A DNA stretch of 64,000 nt from CAWBRT01 sp963832365 (GCA_963832365.1 CAWHUL010000030.1:124001-188000), one strand, 5' to 3'. Numbered from the stretch's first letter, positions 8,625 to 16,995 are shown. The notes: generated by a model not told the origin, from the sequence alone. Made by a program: numbers and translations.

Positions 8625-9872
8625 ATGACATCGCTCGCGTTATCCGAATTGCTCGGGCAGCCCGTTTTCGACGCCGTCGGCGCCAAGGTGGGCCGTGTGC
8701 GCGAAGTGGCGATCGTCCCGCAGGAGGACTCGACCCACGTTGCGCTGCTGGTGGTGCGCACCGGGAGCGGCGACCGCCTGTTGGCAACGCGTCAGGTGCA
8801 GTCCATCAATGGCGGGATTCGCAGCTCGGTCTCTCCGACCGAGTGGGCCGCCTTTAGCGGTTCCGAGGGCATGCTGCTGATGGACCGAGATTTGCTCGAT
8901 CAGCAGATCATCGACGTGCACGGCCGCAAGGTGGTGCGCGTCAACGACGTTGAGCTGCAACCGCAAGCGCGGGACGACGGCGGCATTCAGCTTAGGATCG
9001 GCTCGGTCGATGTCGGTGCCCGCGGTGCCGTCCGGCGGCTGCTGAGTGGCATTGTGCCTTCGGCGGCTCTTCGCACCCTGGTCGAAAAGATTCCGCCCCG
9101 GCCTATCCCTTGGGAATTCGTCAGCCTGATTGAAACCGATCCGGCGCGCCGTGTGCACCTGAAGATCGCTTCCGATCGTTTGGCTAAGCTGCATCCGGCG
9201 GATCTGGCCGACATTATTGAAGAACTTTCCCCATCTGAGCGCGAGGCAGTTTTCCAGTCTCTCCCCGAAGGAGCCGCGGCGGAGATGCTGGAAGAGGTCG
9301 ATCCCAAACTTCAGGTCTCGCTCGTCAACTCGCTGGCCTCGGAGCGCGCCGCGGACATCGTCGAGGAGATGGACCCCGATGCGGCTGCCGATCTGCTCGG
9401 CGACCTCTCGCCCGAGCGCTCTGAAGAAATTCTCCACGAGATGCAGCCCGAAGAGCGGCAGGAAGTGGAGGATCTGCTCGAATTCGAGGAGGATACTGCT
9501 GCCGGGCGCATGACCACCGACTATATGGCGTTGAGTCCGGCCGCCAAGGTCAGCGATGCCATCGAGATGCTGCGCAAATTCGAGGGCGGCCTCGAAAGCA
9601 TGAGCACCATTTACCTGATTGGAGATGGCGAAAAGCTGCTGGGCGCGGTTCCGCTGGTCAAACTGGTGCTGGCGCCGCATGATACCGCGCTTTCGTCGCT
9701 GACGGTCGATCCGCTCATTTCGGTCCATCCCGGAGCAGACGAGCACGAGGTCGCCGAAATCTTCGACAAATACAATCTGCTGACCCTGCCCGTGGTGGAC
9801 GAGGAAAGCGGCGCGCTGACCGGCGTGATCACCGCTGACGATGTCATCAGCATTCTGCGGGCAAAGCTGTAG
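8625..9872 (+). CDS. MgtE-N and CBS regulatory protein without a channel domain
   Basis: A 415-residue soluble protein. The start at 8625 gives MTSLALSELLGQPVFD; an in-frame start at 8568 adds an unlikely leader. Order of domains: two PRC-barrel-like modules (about 5-90 and 90-145), the MgtE intracellular N domain of acidic helical repeats (about 180-290, e.g. LHPADLADIIEELSPSE), then a CBS pair (about 295-415). In MgtE these domains sense cytosolic Mg2+ and gate the channel, but the channel's five membrane helices are absent here. The next plus-strand gene, 418 bases on, is an Nramp-type transporter, so this protein is probably its metal- or nucleotide-sensing partner. That pairing is an inference. 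Confidence 0.85.
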   Translation: MTSLALSELLGQPVFDAVGAKVGRVREVAIVPQEDSTHVALLVVRTGSGDRLLATRQVQSINGGIRSSVSPTEWAAFSGSEGMLLMDRDLLDQQIIDVHGRKVVRVNDVELQPQARDDGGIQLRIGSVDVGARGAVRRLLSGIVPSAALRTLVEKIPPRPIPWEFVSLIETDPARRVHLKIASDRLAKLHPADLADIIEELSPSEREAVFQSLPEGAAAEMLEEVDPKLQVSLVNSLASERAADIVEEMDPDAAADLLGDLSPERSEEILHEMQPEERQEVEDLLEFEEDTAAGRMTTDYMALSPAAKVSDAIEMLRKFEGGLESMSTIYLIGDGEKLLGAVPLVKLVLAPHDTALSSLTVDPLISVHPGADEHEVAEIFDKYNLLTLPVVDEESGALTGVITADDVISILRAKL

Positions 9873-10290
9873 GTGGTTCCGATCAAGTGGCGACACGCTC
9901 TGGTTGCGTTTTTGCGCCGTTCCAACAACTTGTCACGGAAATTCGCAATATCGCACTGTGTCATTCTGAACGACCGTAGGGAGTGAAGAATCCCTACGCG
10001 GCATAGGGCTGATGCGGAGCCGAAGGATTTTGCCAAGAACCTCAAGCGGCGTGGTGCGGGACAGTCCCCTGGGGATGCTTCGCTACTCCACCCCAACACG
10101 CGCAACTACGGCGCCGGCTCGCTCAGCATGACATCCTAAGTGATGTACAAATTTTCGTAGCCCTGAATTGATAACAGCCGAGCGGGATCTTCGCTGAAAA
10201 CTTATTCTTCGAACTTTCTTCCCAAAAGTGCAGCGGCACCAGTTATTCTGACCTTGCCCTCTCCGGGCAAATCCCTCAAAGCATGGACTC
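9873..10290. repeat. Intergenic region with dispersed repeat, family C
   Basis: No gene is seen in this 418-base gap. About 9958-10142 holds a composite element that begins GTGTCATTCTGAACGACC and ends GCTCAGCATGACATCCTAAGT. The same two ends recur at 12660-12830, with inverted TGTCAT/ATGACA termini, so it looks like a non-autonomous repeat of about 180 bases. From 10143 to 10290 no clear promoter or riboswitch was recognised. Confidence 0.6.
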
Positions 10291-11541
10291 ATGCACGGGC
10301 TAAGACGCTGGAAGACACAACTGCTGATAATCCTTGCCGTAGTCGGGCCTGGATTCATTACTGCCAACGTCGACAATGATGCCGGCGGCATCTACACCTA
10401 TTCCGCCGCCGGAGCCCAATTCGGCTACTCGCTGCTTTGGACCATGATTCCCATGACCGTGGCGCTGGTGGTGGTGCAGGAGATGTGCGCCCGTATGGGA
10501 GCGGTCACGGGCAAAGGGCTGAGCGATCTGATCCGTGAGGAGTTCGGTCTCCGCATCACCTTTCTGATGATGGTGGGGCTCATCATCTGCAACTTCGGCA
10601 ACGTGGTGGCCGAATTTGCCGGAATCGCCAGCAGCCTGGAACTGTTTCACGTCTCGCGCTTCGTCAGCGTTCCGCTTGCGGCCCTCTTTGTTTGGTTGCT
10701 GGTGGTGAAGGGCGATTACAAGAGCGTGGAAAAGGTGTTTCTGGCCGCGTCGTTCTTCTATTTTGCGTACATCATTGCCGGCGTGATTGCTGGTCCCGCT
10801 TGGCGGGAAGCGCTCGTCGCCACCGTGAAACCTCCTCACCCGGCCGACCTGAAGAATTCGAACTACGTGTATATGGTCATCGCCGTGGTGGGAACGACGA
10901 TTGCTCCCTGGATGCAGTTTTACCTGCAAGCGTCGGTGGTGGAGAAAGGAATCGAAGAGCGCCACTACGCGGCATCGCGCATCGACGTAATCGTGGGATG
11001 TTTTTTTACCGACATCGTTGCTTGGTTCATTGTGGTGGCCTGCGCCGCCACGCTGTTCGCGCATGGCTACCGCGACGTCAAGGATGGCGCCGACGCCGCT
11101 CAGGCACTGCGGCCGCTGGCGGGCGATTACGCCTATTTGTTGTTCGCTGCGGGGTTGTTCAACGCATCGCTGTTCGCGGCCTCCATTTTGCCCATCTCGA
11201 CGGCCTATACCGTGTGCGAAGCGCTGGGTTTTGAATCGGGCGTGGATAAGAAGTTCAGCGAGGCTCCGGTATTCTACTGGCTTTACACGATCCTGCTTGT
11301 GGCGGGCGGCGCGGTGATCCTGCTGCCGAACATTCCGCTGGTTAAGATCAGCATTCTCTCCCAGGTGGTCAACGGCATTGTGCTCCCGTTTGTTCTGATT
11401 GCCATGCTGCTGCTCATCAACAAACGGGAGTTAATGGGCAAGCACGTCAATTCGCGCGCCTTCAATATCGTCGCCTGGGCGACAGCCATAATCATGATCG
11501 TGCTTACCATCATGCTGCTGGTAAACACGCTGCGTGGCTGA
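10291..11541 (+). CDS. Divergent Nramp-family divalent metal transporter
   Basis: A 416-residue inner-membrane transporter with about eleven hydrophobic segments and the Nramp (SLC11) fold signature. In TM1 the canonical DPGN is replaced: ANVDNDAGGIYTYSAAGA keeps the Asp but has Gly where the metal-binding Asn should be. In TM6 the canonical T-V-M-P-H reads TIAPW, losing the metal-binding Met and the His. Such changes are described for Nramp-related Mg2+ transporters and aluminium-type Nramps, and the MgtE-N/CBS gene upstream fits Mg2+ or another hard cation. Mn2+/Fe2+ uptake of MntH type is therefore less likely, but the substrate is not proven. Confidence 0.88.
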   Translation: MHGLRRWKTQLLIILAVVGPGFITANVDNDAGGIYTYSAAGAQFGYSLLWTMIPMTVALVVVQEMCARMGAVTGKGLSDLIREEFGLRITFLMMVGLIICNFGNVVAEFAGIASSLELFHVSRFVSVPLAALFVWLLVVKGDYKSVEKVFLAASFFYFAYIIAGVIAGPAWREALVATVKPPHPADLKNSNYVYMVIAVVGTTIAPWMQFYLQASVVEKGIEERHYAASRIDVIVGCFFTDIVAWFIVVACAATLFAHGYRDVKDGADAAQALRPLAGDYAYLLFAAGLFNASLFAASILPISTAYTVCEALGFESGVDKKFSEAPVFYWLYTILLVAGGAVILLPNIPLVKISILSQVVNGIVLPFVLIAMLLLINKRELMGKHVNSRAFNIVAWATAIIMIVLTIMLLVNTLRG

Positions 11542-11545
11542 TGGG

Positions 11546-12007
11546 CTACTCAGGCTTCTGAGAAAGTATCTTGATCTTTCCCGCCGCCAGCTCCTGCACG
11601 AAGCGCCGGTCGGCCTCAAGGAAGTCGTACTGCGGCAGCTTCTCCAGTGCTTCCCATCGGATGTCTTCGAAAATGTTATTGCTCAATTTGCCGGAGTACC
11701 GTTCGACCAGAAAGAAGTGCAGCTCGAACTCGCTGTCCTCGTGATAGCGATGGCACAAGCTCGCCACTCCCCGTCCGATCTCGGCATTGATGCCGAGCTC
11801 TTCCTGCAATTCGCGCTTTAGAGCCGCCTCGCGGGTCTCGCCGGCTTCAATCTTGCCGCCGGGAAACTCCCATTTGAGCGGCTGCGCTTGATCCTTGGTG
11901 CGCTGGCAGATCAGCACTTGCCCGCCGCGGACAAGCAGTGCCGCAACGACCTGCTTCCTGATATTTCGTTGGTTGGATTCCATCATGGGCCGGGAATTCT
12001 CTGCCAT
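11546..12007 (-). CDS. NUDIX hydrolase, MutT-like
   Basis: A 153-residue NUDIX protein with a complete Nudix box, GGKIEAGETREAALKREL followed by QEELGI, preceded by LKWEFPGG. This resembles MutT/8-oxo-dGTP diphosphatases that clean the nucleotide pool. The start is uncertain: 12007 gives a short extra N terminus, and Met8/Met9 downstream are alternatives; no site has a strong ribosome-binding sequence. The C terminus lies 4 bases from the end of the convergent Nramp gene. Confidence 0.88.
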   Translation of the reverse strand: MAENSRPMMESNQRNIRKQVVAALLVRGGQVLICQRTKDQAQPLKWEFPGGKIEAGETREAALKRELQEELGINAEIGRGVASLCHRYHEDSEFELHFFLVERYSGKLSNNIFEDIRWEALEKLPQYDFLEADRRFVQELAAGKIKILSQKPE

Positions 12008-12056
12008 TAAAGTGTTTCAACGTCTCCAACAGTATGTCATGGAGACCTATCGCCGA

Positions 12057-12200
12057 TGGTGCCCCACGTTCGCCGTCGCCACGCTAATGGGTTTCCTAAC
12101 CCAATAGATTAGACTTGTCATGGCGAGCGAAGTCGAGCCACCTTTTGTTTCTGCCGCCGTCAGGTGGCCCACATTTGCTGCAGTTAGCTAATGTGGGGCT
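12057..12200. repeat. Three adjacent intergenic repeats
   Basis: A degraded family A hairpin (GGTGCCCCACGTTCGCC at 12058) is followed by a family B element (TGTCATGGCGAGCGAAGTCG at 12117-12152) and a family A variant with arms CCCACATT / AATGTGGG (12163-12196). There is no gene in 12008-12289. Confidence 0.7.
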
Positions 12201-12289
12201 CGAAGGGGAGATAGCTTCTAAGTCCTAACGCCGCGCTGTTAGAATTTCAGCGGTCCTGCACGAGCTCACCAGCAGCCGCAGCCGATCTA

Positions 12290-12658
12290 ATGTACTCAAA
12301 GTTAGTGTTGGAACATTTCGAACACCCGCGAAACGGCGGCGAGCTACCGGACGCCAATGCCGTCGCACGACTTGACAACCCGATGTGCGGCGACGTGCTG
12401 GAGATGAGCCTGCGGCTTGTTGACGGCGTGATCGCCGAAGCGCGCTTCCGTGCCAAAGGGTGCGTGCCCACCATCGCCTGCGCCTCGCGTCTCACCGAGA
12501 TGGTGCAGGGCCTCACGGTAGCCGGCGCGCTCGCCATCCGCCGCGATGCGATCATCGATTCGCTGGATGGCCTGCCCCCTGCTTCGCACCATGCTGCACA
12601 GTTGGCAATTGATGCGCTGCGAGCCTCGATTGCGGACGGCAAGGCAATAATAGTTTGA
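12290..12658 (+). CDS. IscU/NifU-N-like Fe-S scaffold protein
   Basis: A 122-residue U-type scaffold protein. It starts with the family pattern MYSKLVLEHFEHPRNGG and has Cys33 in NPMCGD and Cys58 in KGCVPTIACAS (plus Cys64). The third cluster cysteine, normally in H-C-S near residue 100, is missing; the equivalent stretch reads LPPASHHAAQLA. It may therefore be a transfer or accessory protein rather than a classical scaffold. No cysteine desulfurase is adjacent. Confidence 0.82.
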   Translation: MYSKLVLEHFEHPRNGGELPDANAVARLDNPMCGDVLEMSLRLVDGVIAEARFRAKGCVPTIACASRLTEMVQGLTVAGALAIRRDAIIDSLDGLPPASHHAAQLAIDALRASIADGKAIIV

Positions 12659-12659
12659 A

Positions 12660-12830
12660 GTGTCATTCTGAGTGAGCGCAGCGAGCGAAGTTGAGGCGAC
12701 TAGGCGGCGTATGAGCCGCCTGCCGAAATCCTGAGCGAAGCGAAGGAACTCGGAAGCTCAAAGTGGCGCGGGCTGGAACAGATTACTGGGATGCCTCGCT
12801 GCGCTCAGCATGACATCCTAAGTTATGTCA
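12660..12830. repeat. Dispersed repeat, family C
   Basis: Starts TGTCATTCTGAGTGAGCGCA and ends GCTCAGCATGACATCCTAAGT; the ends are inverted (TGTCAT / ATGACA). It matches the element at 9958-10142 at both ends. Partial copies occur at about 44417 and 44521-44550. Confidence 0.65.
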
Positions 12831-12850
12831 GAAACTCTTGGGACAGGACT

Positions 12851-13561
12851 CTAACTTCGCAGCGGTTGATACACCGTCCAGCCGCGTTCGCGCGCGATCT
12901 TCTCCAGGTCGGGGTTGGGATTGATGGCGAACGGGTGTGGCGTCATCTCCAGCATGGCAAGGTCGTGCATGGAGTTGCCGAAGACGGCGTCAACTTCGCT
13001 TCCGATCAGCTCCTGAATTGCGGTTGCCTTCAGCTCATCGGTGGGGACCCGCACCAGGCGGCCGGTGGCGCAAAGGTTTTCGATCTCGACGCAAGCGGCA
13101 ATCACGCGCTCCCGAGGAATGGCGAAGCTCGGCATCGCTTCTTCAATCGCCCAGTTGTTAGTCGAGGAGACTGCCCACACCTTGCAGCCGGCGGCTGTCA
13201 GTCGATGCGTGAGTTCCAGCATTTCAGGGAAGATCCGCGGCTCAATCACGGTGCGAAAGAGTTCGGCGGCCAGGGCTCGAATGTCCTTCTCGGCAACCCC
13301 TTCGTGAATGGTGACCATTTCGCCGCAGATCGAGAGCTCGTCGACCGTACCGGCCTTATATTCCTCGTAGCGCGCCAGAATCCGCTTGGCGGCAGCGGGC
13401 GAAATCAGGCCGCGCTCAATTTCGTAGAAGAAAAAGTCCGCTCCCACGTCGCCCGACCAAAGCGTGCCGTCGCAATCAAAGACAGCGTGACGCGGCTTGA
13501 GTGCCAGAACATTGTCGACGAACTTCCGGGCAGAGTCGGTCAGGGGACGGGCAGACTGCAT
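12851..13561 (-). CDS. HAD-IB phosphoserine-phosphatase-like hydrolase
   Basis: A 236-residue HAD-IB hydrolase. Motif I is AVFDCDGTLWSGD (Asp29, Asp31), motif II is the Ser-rich WAVSSTNNW, and the motif IV region is VFGNSMHDLAML. Similar proteins dephosphorylate phosphoserine or small phosphates. It is the last gene of a three-gene minus-strand set with the MocA-like and XdhC genes, 20 bases after the MocA-like gene. A role in molybdoenzyme maturation is possible from context only. Confidence 0.82.
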   Translation of the reverse strand: MQSARPLTDSARKFVDNVLALKPRHAVFDCDGTLWSGDVGADFFFYEIERGLISPAAAKRILARYEEYKAGTVDELSICGEMVTIHEGVAEKDIRALAAELFRTVIEPRIFPEMLELTHRLTAAGCKVWAVSSTNNWAIEEAMPSFAIPRERVIAACVEIENLCATGRLVRVPTDELKATAIQELIGSEVDAVFGNSMHDLAMLEMTPHPFAINPNPDLEKIARERGWTVYQPLRS

Positions 13562-13581
13562 CTTCTCTCCAAAGGTTAGGG

Positions 13582-14220
13582 TCAGGGCTTATCTTTATCC
13601 ACGGCGAGGCGGTCATAGTCTTCCTGCGTGTCGATACTCGTAATGACCCGCGCATCTTCCACCGGAACATAGCTGATGTGTGTCGCATTCGCGTGAAGGA
13701 TATCGCGTGCCGTGGCCGTCAATTGGGCGCGCAAAAGCTTCTCAATCATCTCGCGCGCCAGCAGGATCGGGTGTCCGTGGTGTTCGTCGTGCTCTGGTAT
13801 CACCGCCCAGAAGCTTTGATCCAGCGCTCCCAGAAAAGCCGAATGAAGATGATTCATTGTCGCGGACTGGACAGGTGGCCGGTCAACCAGCGCGACGATC
13901 GCCGAATCGCGTCCGCGCCCCAGCACTTCCTTCAGGCCGAGCCTTAGTGAGCTGAACTGGCCAAGTTCCGGAGCCCGGTTCTCCACCAGAAACCCGCCGA
14001 TGGAGTACACGATCGGCTCCAGGTTATGGCTGTTCGCGCCACCCACCACAATCACCATGTCTGTATGCGGTCGCAACAATTCAATCCAAGCGCCCAGCAA
14101 GGTATTGCGCAGGCCGCCGGGGTGGCCGACCGGCCACGGTAGCAGAGCTTTGTCGCGACCCATCCGCGAAGATGCGCCAGCCGCCAGTATGATGCCGCAT
14201 AGACTTGGTGAACGCGTCAT
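13582..14220 (-). CDS. MocA/MobA-like molybdopterin nucleotidyltransferase
   Basis: A 212-residue NTP transferase with the signature GIILAAGASSRMGRDKALLP (nucleotide-binding loop and Lys). Proteins of this size beside xdhC are usually MocA, which attaches CMP to molybdopterin for xanthine-oxidase-family enzymes. MVIVVGGANSHNLEPIV and VALVDRPPVQ fit the Rossmann-like core. It lies 75 bases after xdhC on the same strand. MobA (GMP transfer) cannot be excluded from sequence alone. Confidence 0.82.
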   Translation of the reverse strand: MTRSPSLCGIILAAGASSRMGRDKALLPWPVGHPGGLRNTLLGAWIELLRPHTDMVIVVGGANSHNLEPIVYSIGGFLVENRAPELGQFSSLRLGLKEVLGRGRDSAIVALVDRPPVQSATMNHLHSAFLGALDQSFWAVIPEHDEHHGHPILLAREMIEKLLRAQLTATARDILHANATHISYVPVEDARVITSIDTQEDYDRLAVDKDKP

Positions 14221-14295
14221 GAGCGAACGATAGCAGACGATGAAGGAGTTGTCAGTGTCTAGCTCCGGCTAAACCCGTATGGGCGGCGAGCAAGG

Positions 14296-15129
14296 TCAGG
14301 GCCGGCTGTCAGTCGTGGCTTTCGGAAGCTCCTGAACAGATTTGCTCTTCCCGGCGACAGACACATTGCGGCGCACCGCAATCATCTCGGCGACGATGGC
14401 GACCGCGATTTCCTCCGGCGTGGTTGCGCCAATGTCGAGACCAATCGGCGCGTGCACCCGCTCGAACAGCTCGCGCTCCATGCCTTGTTTTGCCAGCTCA
14501 TCGTAAATGGTGAGCACCTTGCGCCGCGAGCCAATCATGCCTACATAACGCGCGGAAGTCTTGACGGCCCAGCCCAACACGCGCATGTCGTCACGGTGTC
14601 CGCGGGTGACAATGACCACAAAGCTCGATTGCGAAGGTCGCAGCGTGGCTGTGGCGGCCTCGAAATCGGCGGCAATCACTTGGCCGGCTTCGGAAAATCG
14701 CTCCTGGTTGGCAAAGCTTTCGCGGTCGTCGATAACCGTGACTTCGAAACCGGCGAGGCGCGCCACTTTGCAGACGCTCAGCGCTATGTGTCCGCCACCG
14801 AAGATGAACAGCTCGGCTGGTGGAATCACCGGTTCGACAAAAACCTCCAGCGTGCCGCCGCAGACCAGGCCGGTGTTGTAGCTGGGGTCGTTATTCAGAT
14901 CGAACGTCAGCGAACGGGGTTTTTCCTCTTTCATCACTTCACGGGCCGCCTGCCAGACTTCGGCCTCGACGCAGCCGCCTCCAATCGTGCCCAGAGACGA
15001 GCCGTCGTCGCGCACCAGCATTTTGGCGGTACGGAACGATGGAATCGAGCCGCGGGCATTGATGATTGTCGCCAGCGCTGCGCGACGTCCCGCCTTTCGC
15101 AAGGCCACGATCTCTTCGTAGATGTCCAT
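14296..15129 (-). CDS. xdhC: XdhC-family molybdoenzyme maturation factor
   Basis: A 277-residue XdhC/CoxI protein that binds molybdenum cofactor and helps to insert its sulfido form into xanthine-dehydrogenase-type enzymes. The N-terminal XdhC/CoxI domain (MDIYEEIVALRKAGRRAALATI, GSSLGTIGGGCVEAEVW) is followed by a Rossmann domain (LFIFGGGHIALSVCKVARLAGF from about residue 107) and the C-terminal PIGLDIGATTPEEIAVAI. It heads the operon with the MocA-like and HAD genes. The molybdoenzyme itself is not in the window. Confidence 0.9.
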   Translation of the reverse strand: MDIYEEIVALRKAGRRAALATIINARGSIPSFRTAKMLVRDDGSSLGTIGGGCVEAEVWQAAREVMKEEKPRSLTFDLNNDPSYNTGLVCGGTLEVFVEPVIPPAELFIFGGGHIALSVCKVARLAGFEVTVIDDRESFANQERFSEAGQVIAADFEAATATLRPSQSSFVVIVTRGHRDDMRVLGWAVKTSARYVGMIGSRRKVLTIYDELAKQGMERELFERVHAPIGLDIGATTPEEIAVAIVAEMIAVRRNVSVAGKSKSVQELPKATTDSRP

Positions 15130-15246
15130 TTCATGGAATTATTGCCTGAGCAGGCGCCGAACACAAGCACCGCTTTCGAAGGCTACCGCAGCGTCTCTGG
15201 CCGGTGCGTTGGCATCCAATAAGTGAGCTTGTACAATAGGAGCGCC

Positions 15247-15852
15247 ATGGAAGGCACTGAAGCTAAAGGCGGCCTGACCGGAACCCCAGGCGGCACCGAG
15301 CGGTCAGATAATCTGGCCGGCGATCCGCAGAGCCCACTGCGTATTGAGCGGCTTGCGTTCGGAGGCAGCTCGGAACAGGAAGGCGTGGTGCTCACCACGA
15401 TGGACAGGGCCGTGAACTGGGTTCGCAAGAACTCGATTTGGCCCATGACCTTCGGCTTGGCCTGCTGTGCCATCGAGATGATGTCGATGGGAGCATCGCG
15501 TTTTGACATCGCGCGCTTTGGCGCGGAGGTTTTCCGCCCTTCGCCGCGGCAATCGGATCTGATGATCATCGCCGGGCGCGTCTCACAGAAAATGGCGCCG
15601 GTCATCCGGCAGCTCTATCTGCAGATGCCCGAGCCTAAATGGGTAATTTCCATGGGCGCGTGCGCCACCTCCGGCGGAGTGTTCAATAATTACGCGCTGG
15701 TGCAGGGCGTCAACCAGTGGATACCAGTTGACGTTTACGTACCGGGATGCCCGCCGCGTCCGGAGCAGCTAATCTACGCAATTACTCTGCTGCAAAATAA
15801 GATTCAGAACGAAGCCGGATCCTTCAAGCGGGCGCTGAACCTTGCCGAGTAG
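15247..15852 (+). CDS. nuoB: NADH-quinone oxidoreductase subunit B (solitary)
   Basis: A 201-residue complex I subunit that carries cluster N2 next to quinone. All four ligands are present: Cys73-Cys74 in FGLACCAIEM, Cys139 in MGACATSGG and Cys168 in PGCPPRPEQ. The start at 15247 is supported by AGGAG five bases upstream; an in-frame GTG at 15223 lacks a ribosome site. Normally nuoB is followed by nuoC/D, but here the next gene is an unrelated convergent one, so this is a detached copy. Whether it is the only nuoB of the genome cannot be told. Confidence 0.95.
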   Translation: MEGTEAKGGLTGTPGGTERSDNLAGDPQSPLRIERLAFGGSSEQEGVVLTTMDRAVNWVRKNSIWPMTFGLACCAIEMMSMGASRFDIARFGAEVFRPSPRQSDLMIIAGRVSQKMAPVIRQLYLQMPEPKWVISMGACATSGGVFNNYALVQGVNQWIPVDVYVPGCPPRPEQLIYAITLLQNKIQNEAGSFKRALNLAE

Positions 15853-15869
15853 GTAACTTGGACGCGCTT

Positions 15870-16430
15870 CTAGTCGACCTTCCGCATTTTTATCCGCAAT
15901 GGACTGCTTCGGGAGCTGCTGAAATCTCCCTTCATCATGTTGGGCTCATGCGAGTTAAGCACGAAGGTATACGTGAAACGGCCACTCGAGTTGTCGTGGG
16001 CGCGATAGGTTTCGTCAGAGGACCCAGTGACTGTGTGGGACTCTCTCAACCAGCCCGGCCTGAGCTTGGGCGTGTAGAACTCCAGTTTCGCTTTTCCAGC
16101 CGAATACTTGACCTTGGCGCTCCGCACCCTTACCCAATTTGGACCACAATGGCAAGTTCCCCGGCTGGTGTTATAGTCCCCCCACGCGAAGATAACCTGG
16201 GCGGAATCTTTATCGACTTTTTCGACATACAGTACAGAGTCCCATCGTGAATTCCACTGGCCGGCCCACTTCCCGACCAGCGATTTGACCTCAGCCGGAA
16301 GGGTTGGGTCAGGGGCTTCAATACTCACACCGGGAGGCACCGGGGCAGGGGCCTGTGGAGAGGAACTAAAGCAAAGGCATACCGCCGTCAAAAGTGTGCC
16401 TAAGGCAAACCAGCGGACTATCTTTGACAT
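15870..16430 (-). CDS. Secreted hypothetical protein
   Basis: A 186-residue protein of unknown function. The start at 16430 is fixed by GGAGGTGAT directly upstream. A signal sequence (MSKIVRWFALGTLLTAVCLC) is followed by a Pro/Ala-rich spacer and a domain with KWAGQWNSRWDSVLYVEKV, FAWGDY and a C-terminal KGDFSSSRSSPLRI motif. This resembles small beta-rich secreted domains that report sample-dependent binding. A Cys near the cleavage site could be lipidated but lacks a canonical lipobox. It is convergent with nuoB. Confidence 0.7.
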   Translation of the reverse strand: MSKIVRWFALGTLLTAVCLCFSSSPQAPAPVPPGVSIEAPDPTLPAEVKSLVGKWAGQWNSRWDSVLYVEKVDKDSAQVIFAWGDYNTSRGTCHCGPNWVRVRSAKVKYSAGKAKLEFYTPKLRPGWLRESHTVTGSSDETYRAHDNSSGRFTYTFVLNSHEPNMMKGDFSSSRSSPLRIKMRKVD

Positions 16431-16488
16431 ATCACCTCCAGCAGGACTTACCCCACGGTACCCGAGCATTCACTGCAAAGCCATTTAA

Positions 16489-16551
16489 GTGTCACTCTTG
16501 CCATTAACTAACGAGAGTCCACGACAGGACTGCAAGATTGCCCATGAATGA
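16489..16551. repeat. Direct repeat, left copy
   Basis: Two blocks, GTGTCACTCTTGCCATTAAC (16489-16508) and AAGATTGCCCATGAATGA (16534-16551), recur in the same order and orientation at 16953-16995 with a shorter spacer. They bracket the small membrane-protein gene. Confidence 0.7.
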
Positions 16552-16622
16552 TAGAGCCTTGAGCCTTCGGGGGTAAAATCATGAGATTAGCCTTCATTGC
16601 TAAGCGCCGAAGGGGAACAACG

Positions 16623-16936
16623 ATGCGGTGGTACCACTACGTGGCATATTTCTTCGGGGGCGCATTTCTTGCAACACCCTGCCCCATCTCGGTAATGGAA
16701 TCTCAGGGCATGCCTTCCAGAGCCCCTTCGCATCACCGCCTGGAGTCGGCTTGTCCTCCTCGATGGTCAATGTCCTGTGGGGATTTTTCAACCTTGCCAT
16801 TGGCTACCTTCTCGTCTGTCGTGTCGGCGCCTTTGATCTGCGCAGGACCCGTCACGTGCTCGCCCTGGGTGCGGGCATCCTGATCATATCGCTCATGCTT
16901 GCCCACGGATTTGGTCGCTTCCACGGAGGACTGTGA
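16623..16936 (+). pseudogene. Small membrane protein, one-base frameshift
   Basis: Reading starts at 16623 as MRWYHYVAYFFGGAFLA, then one base is missing near 16672. The next frame continues as NTLPHLGNGISGHAFQ and on to a stop at 16936. Joined, it gives about 104 residues with three hydrophobic stretches (YVAYFFGGAFLA, VNVLWGFFNLAIGYLL, LALGAGILIISLML). This matches the style of conserved small integral membrane proteins of unknown function. The continuity of sense on both sides of the break suggests a sequencing indel. A direct-repeat pair flanks it. Confidence 0.65.
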
Positions 16937-16952
16937 CTATGCCTTTCCCTCG

Positions 16953-16995
16953 GTGTCACTCTTGCCATTAACGGACCAAGATTGCCCATGAATGA
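16953..16995. repeat. Direct repeat, right copy
   Basis: Same blocks as at 16489-16551, at 16953-16972 and 16978-16995. A perfect 10-bp hairpin, AACCCTGACT-CGAA-AGTCAGGGTT, follows at 16998-17021. Confidence 0.7.

Noticed and set aside
8640..9896. Long open frame (418 codons) on the minus strand opposite the MgtE-N/CBS gene
   Set aside because: It is the mirror of a GC-rich coding frame; its translation is His/Arg-rich and has no recognisable domain, while the plus strand has clear CBS and MgtE-N motifs.
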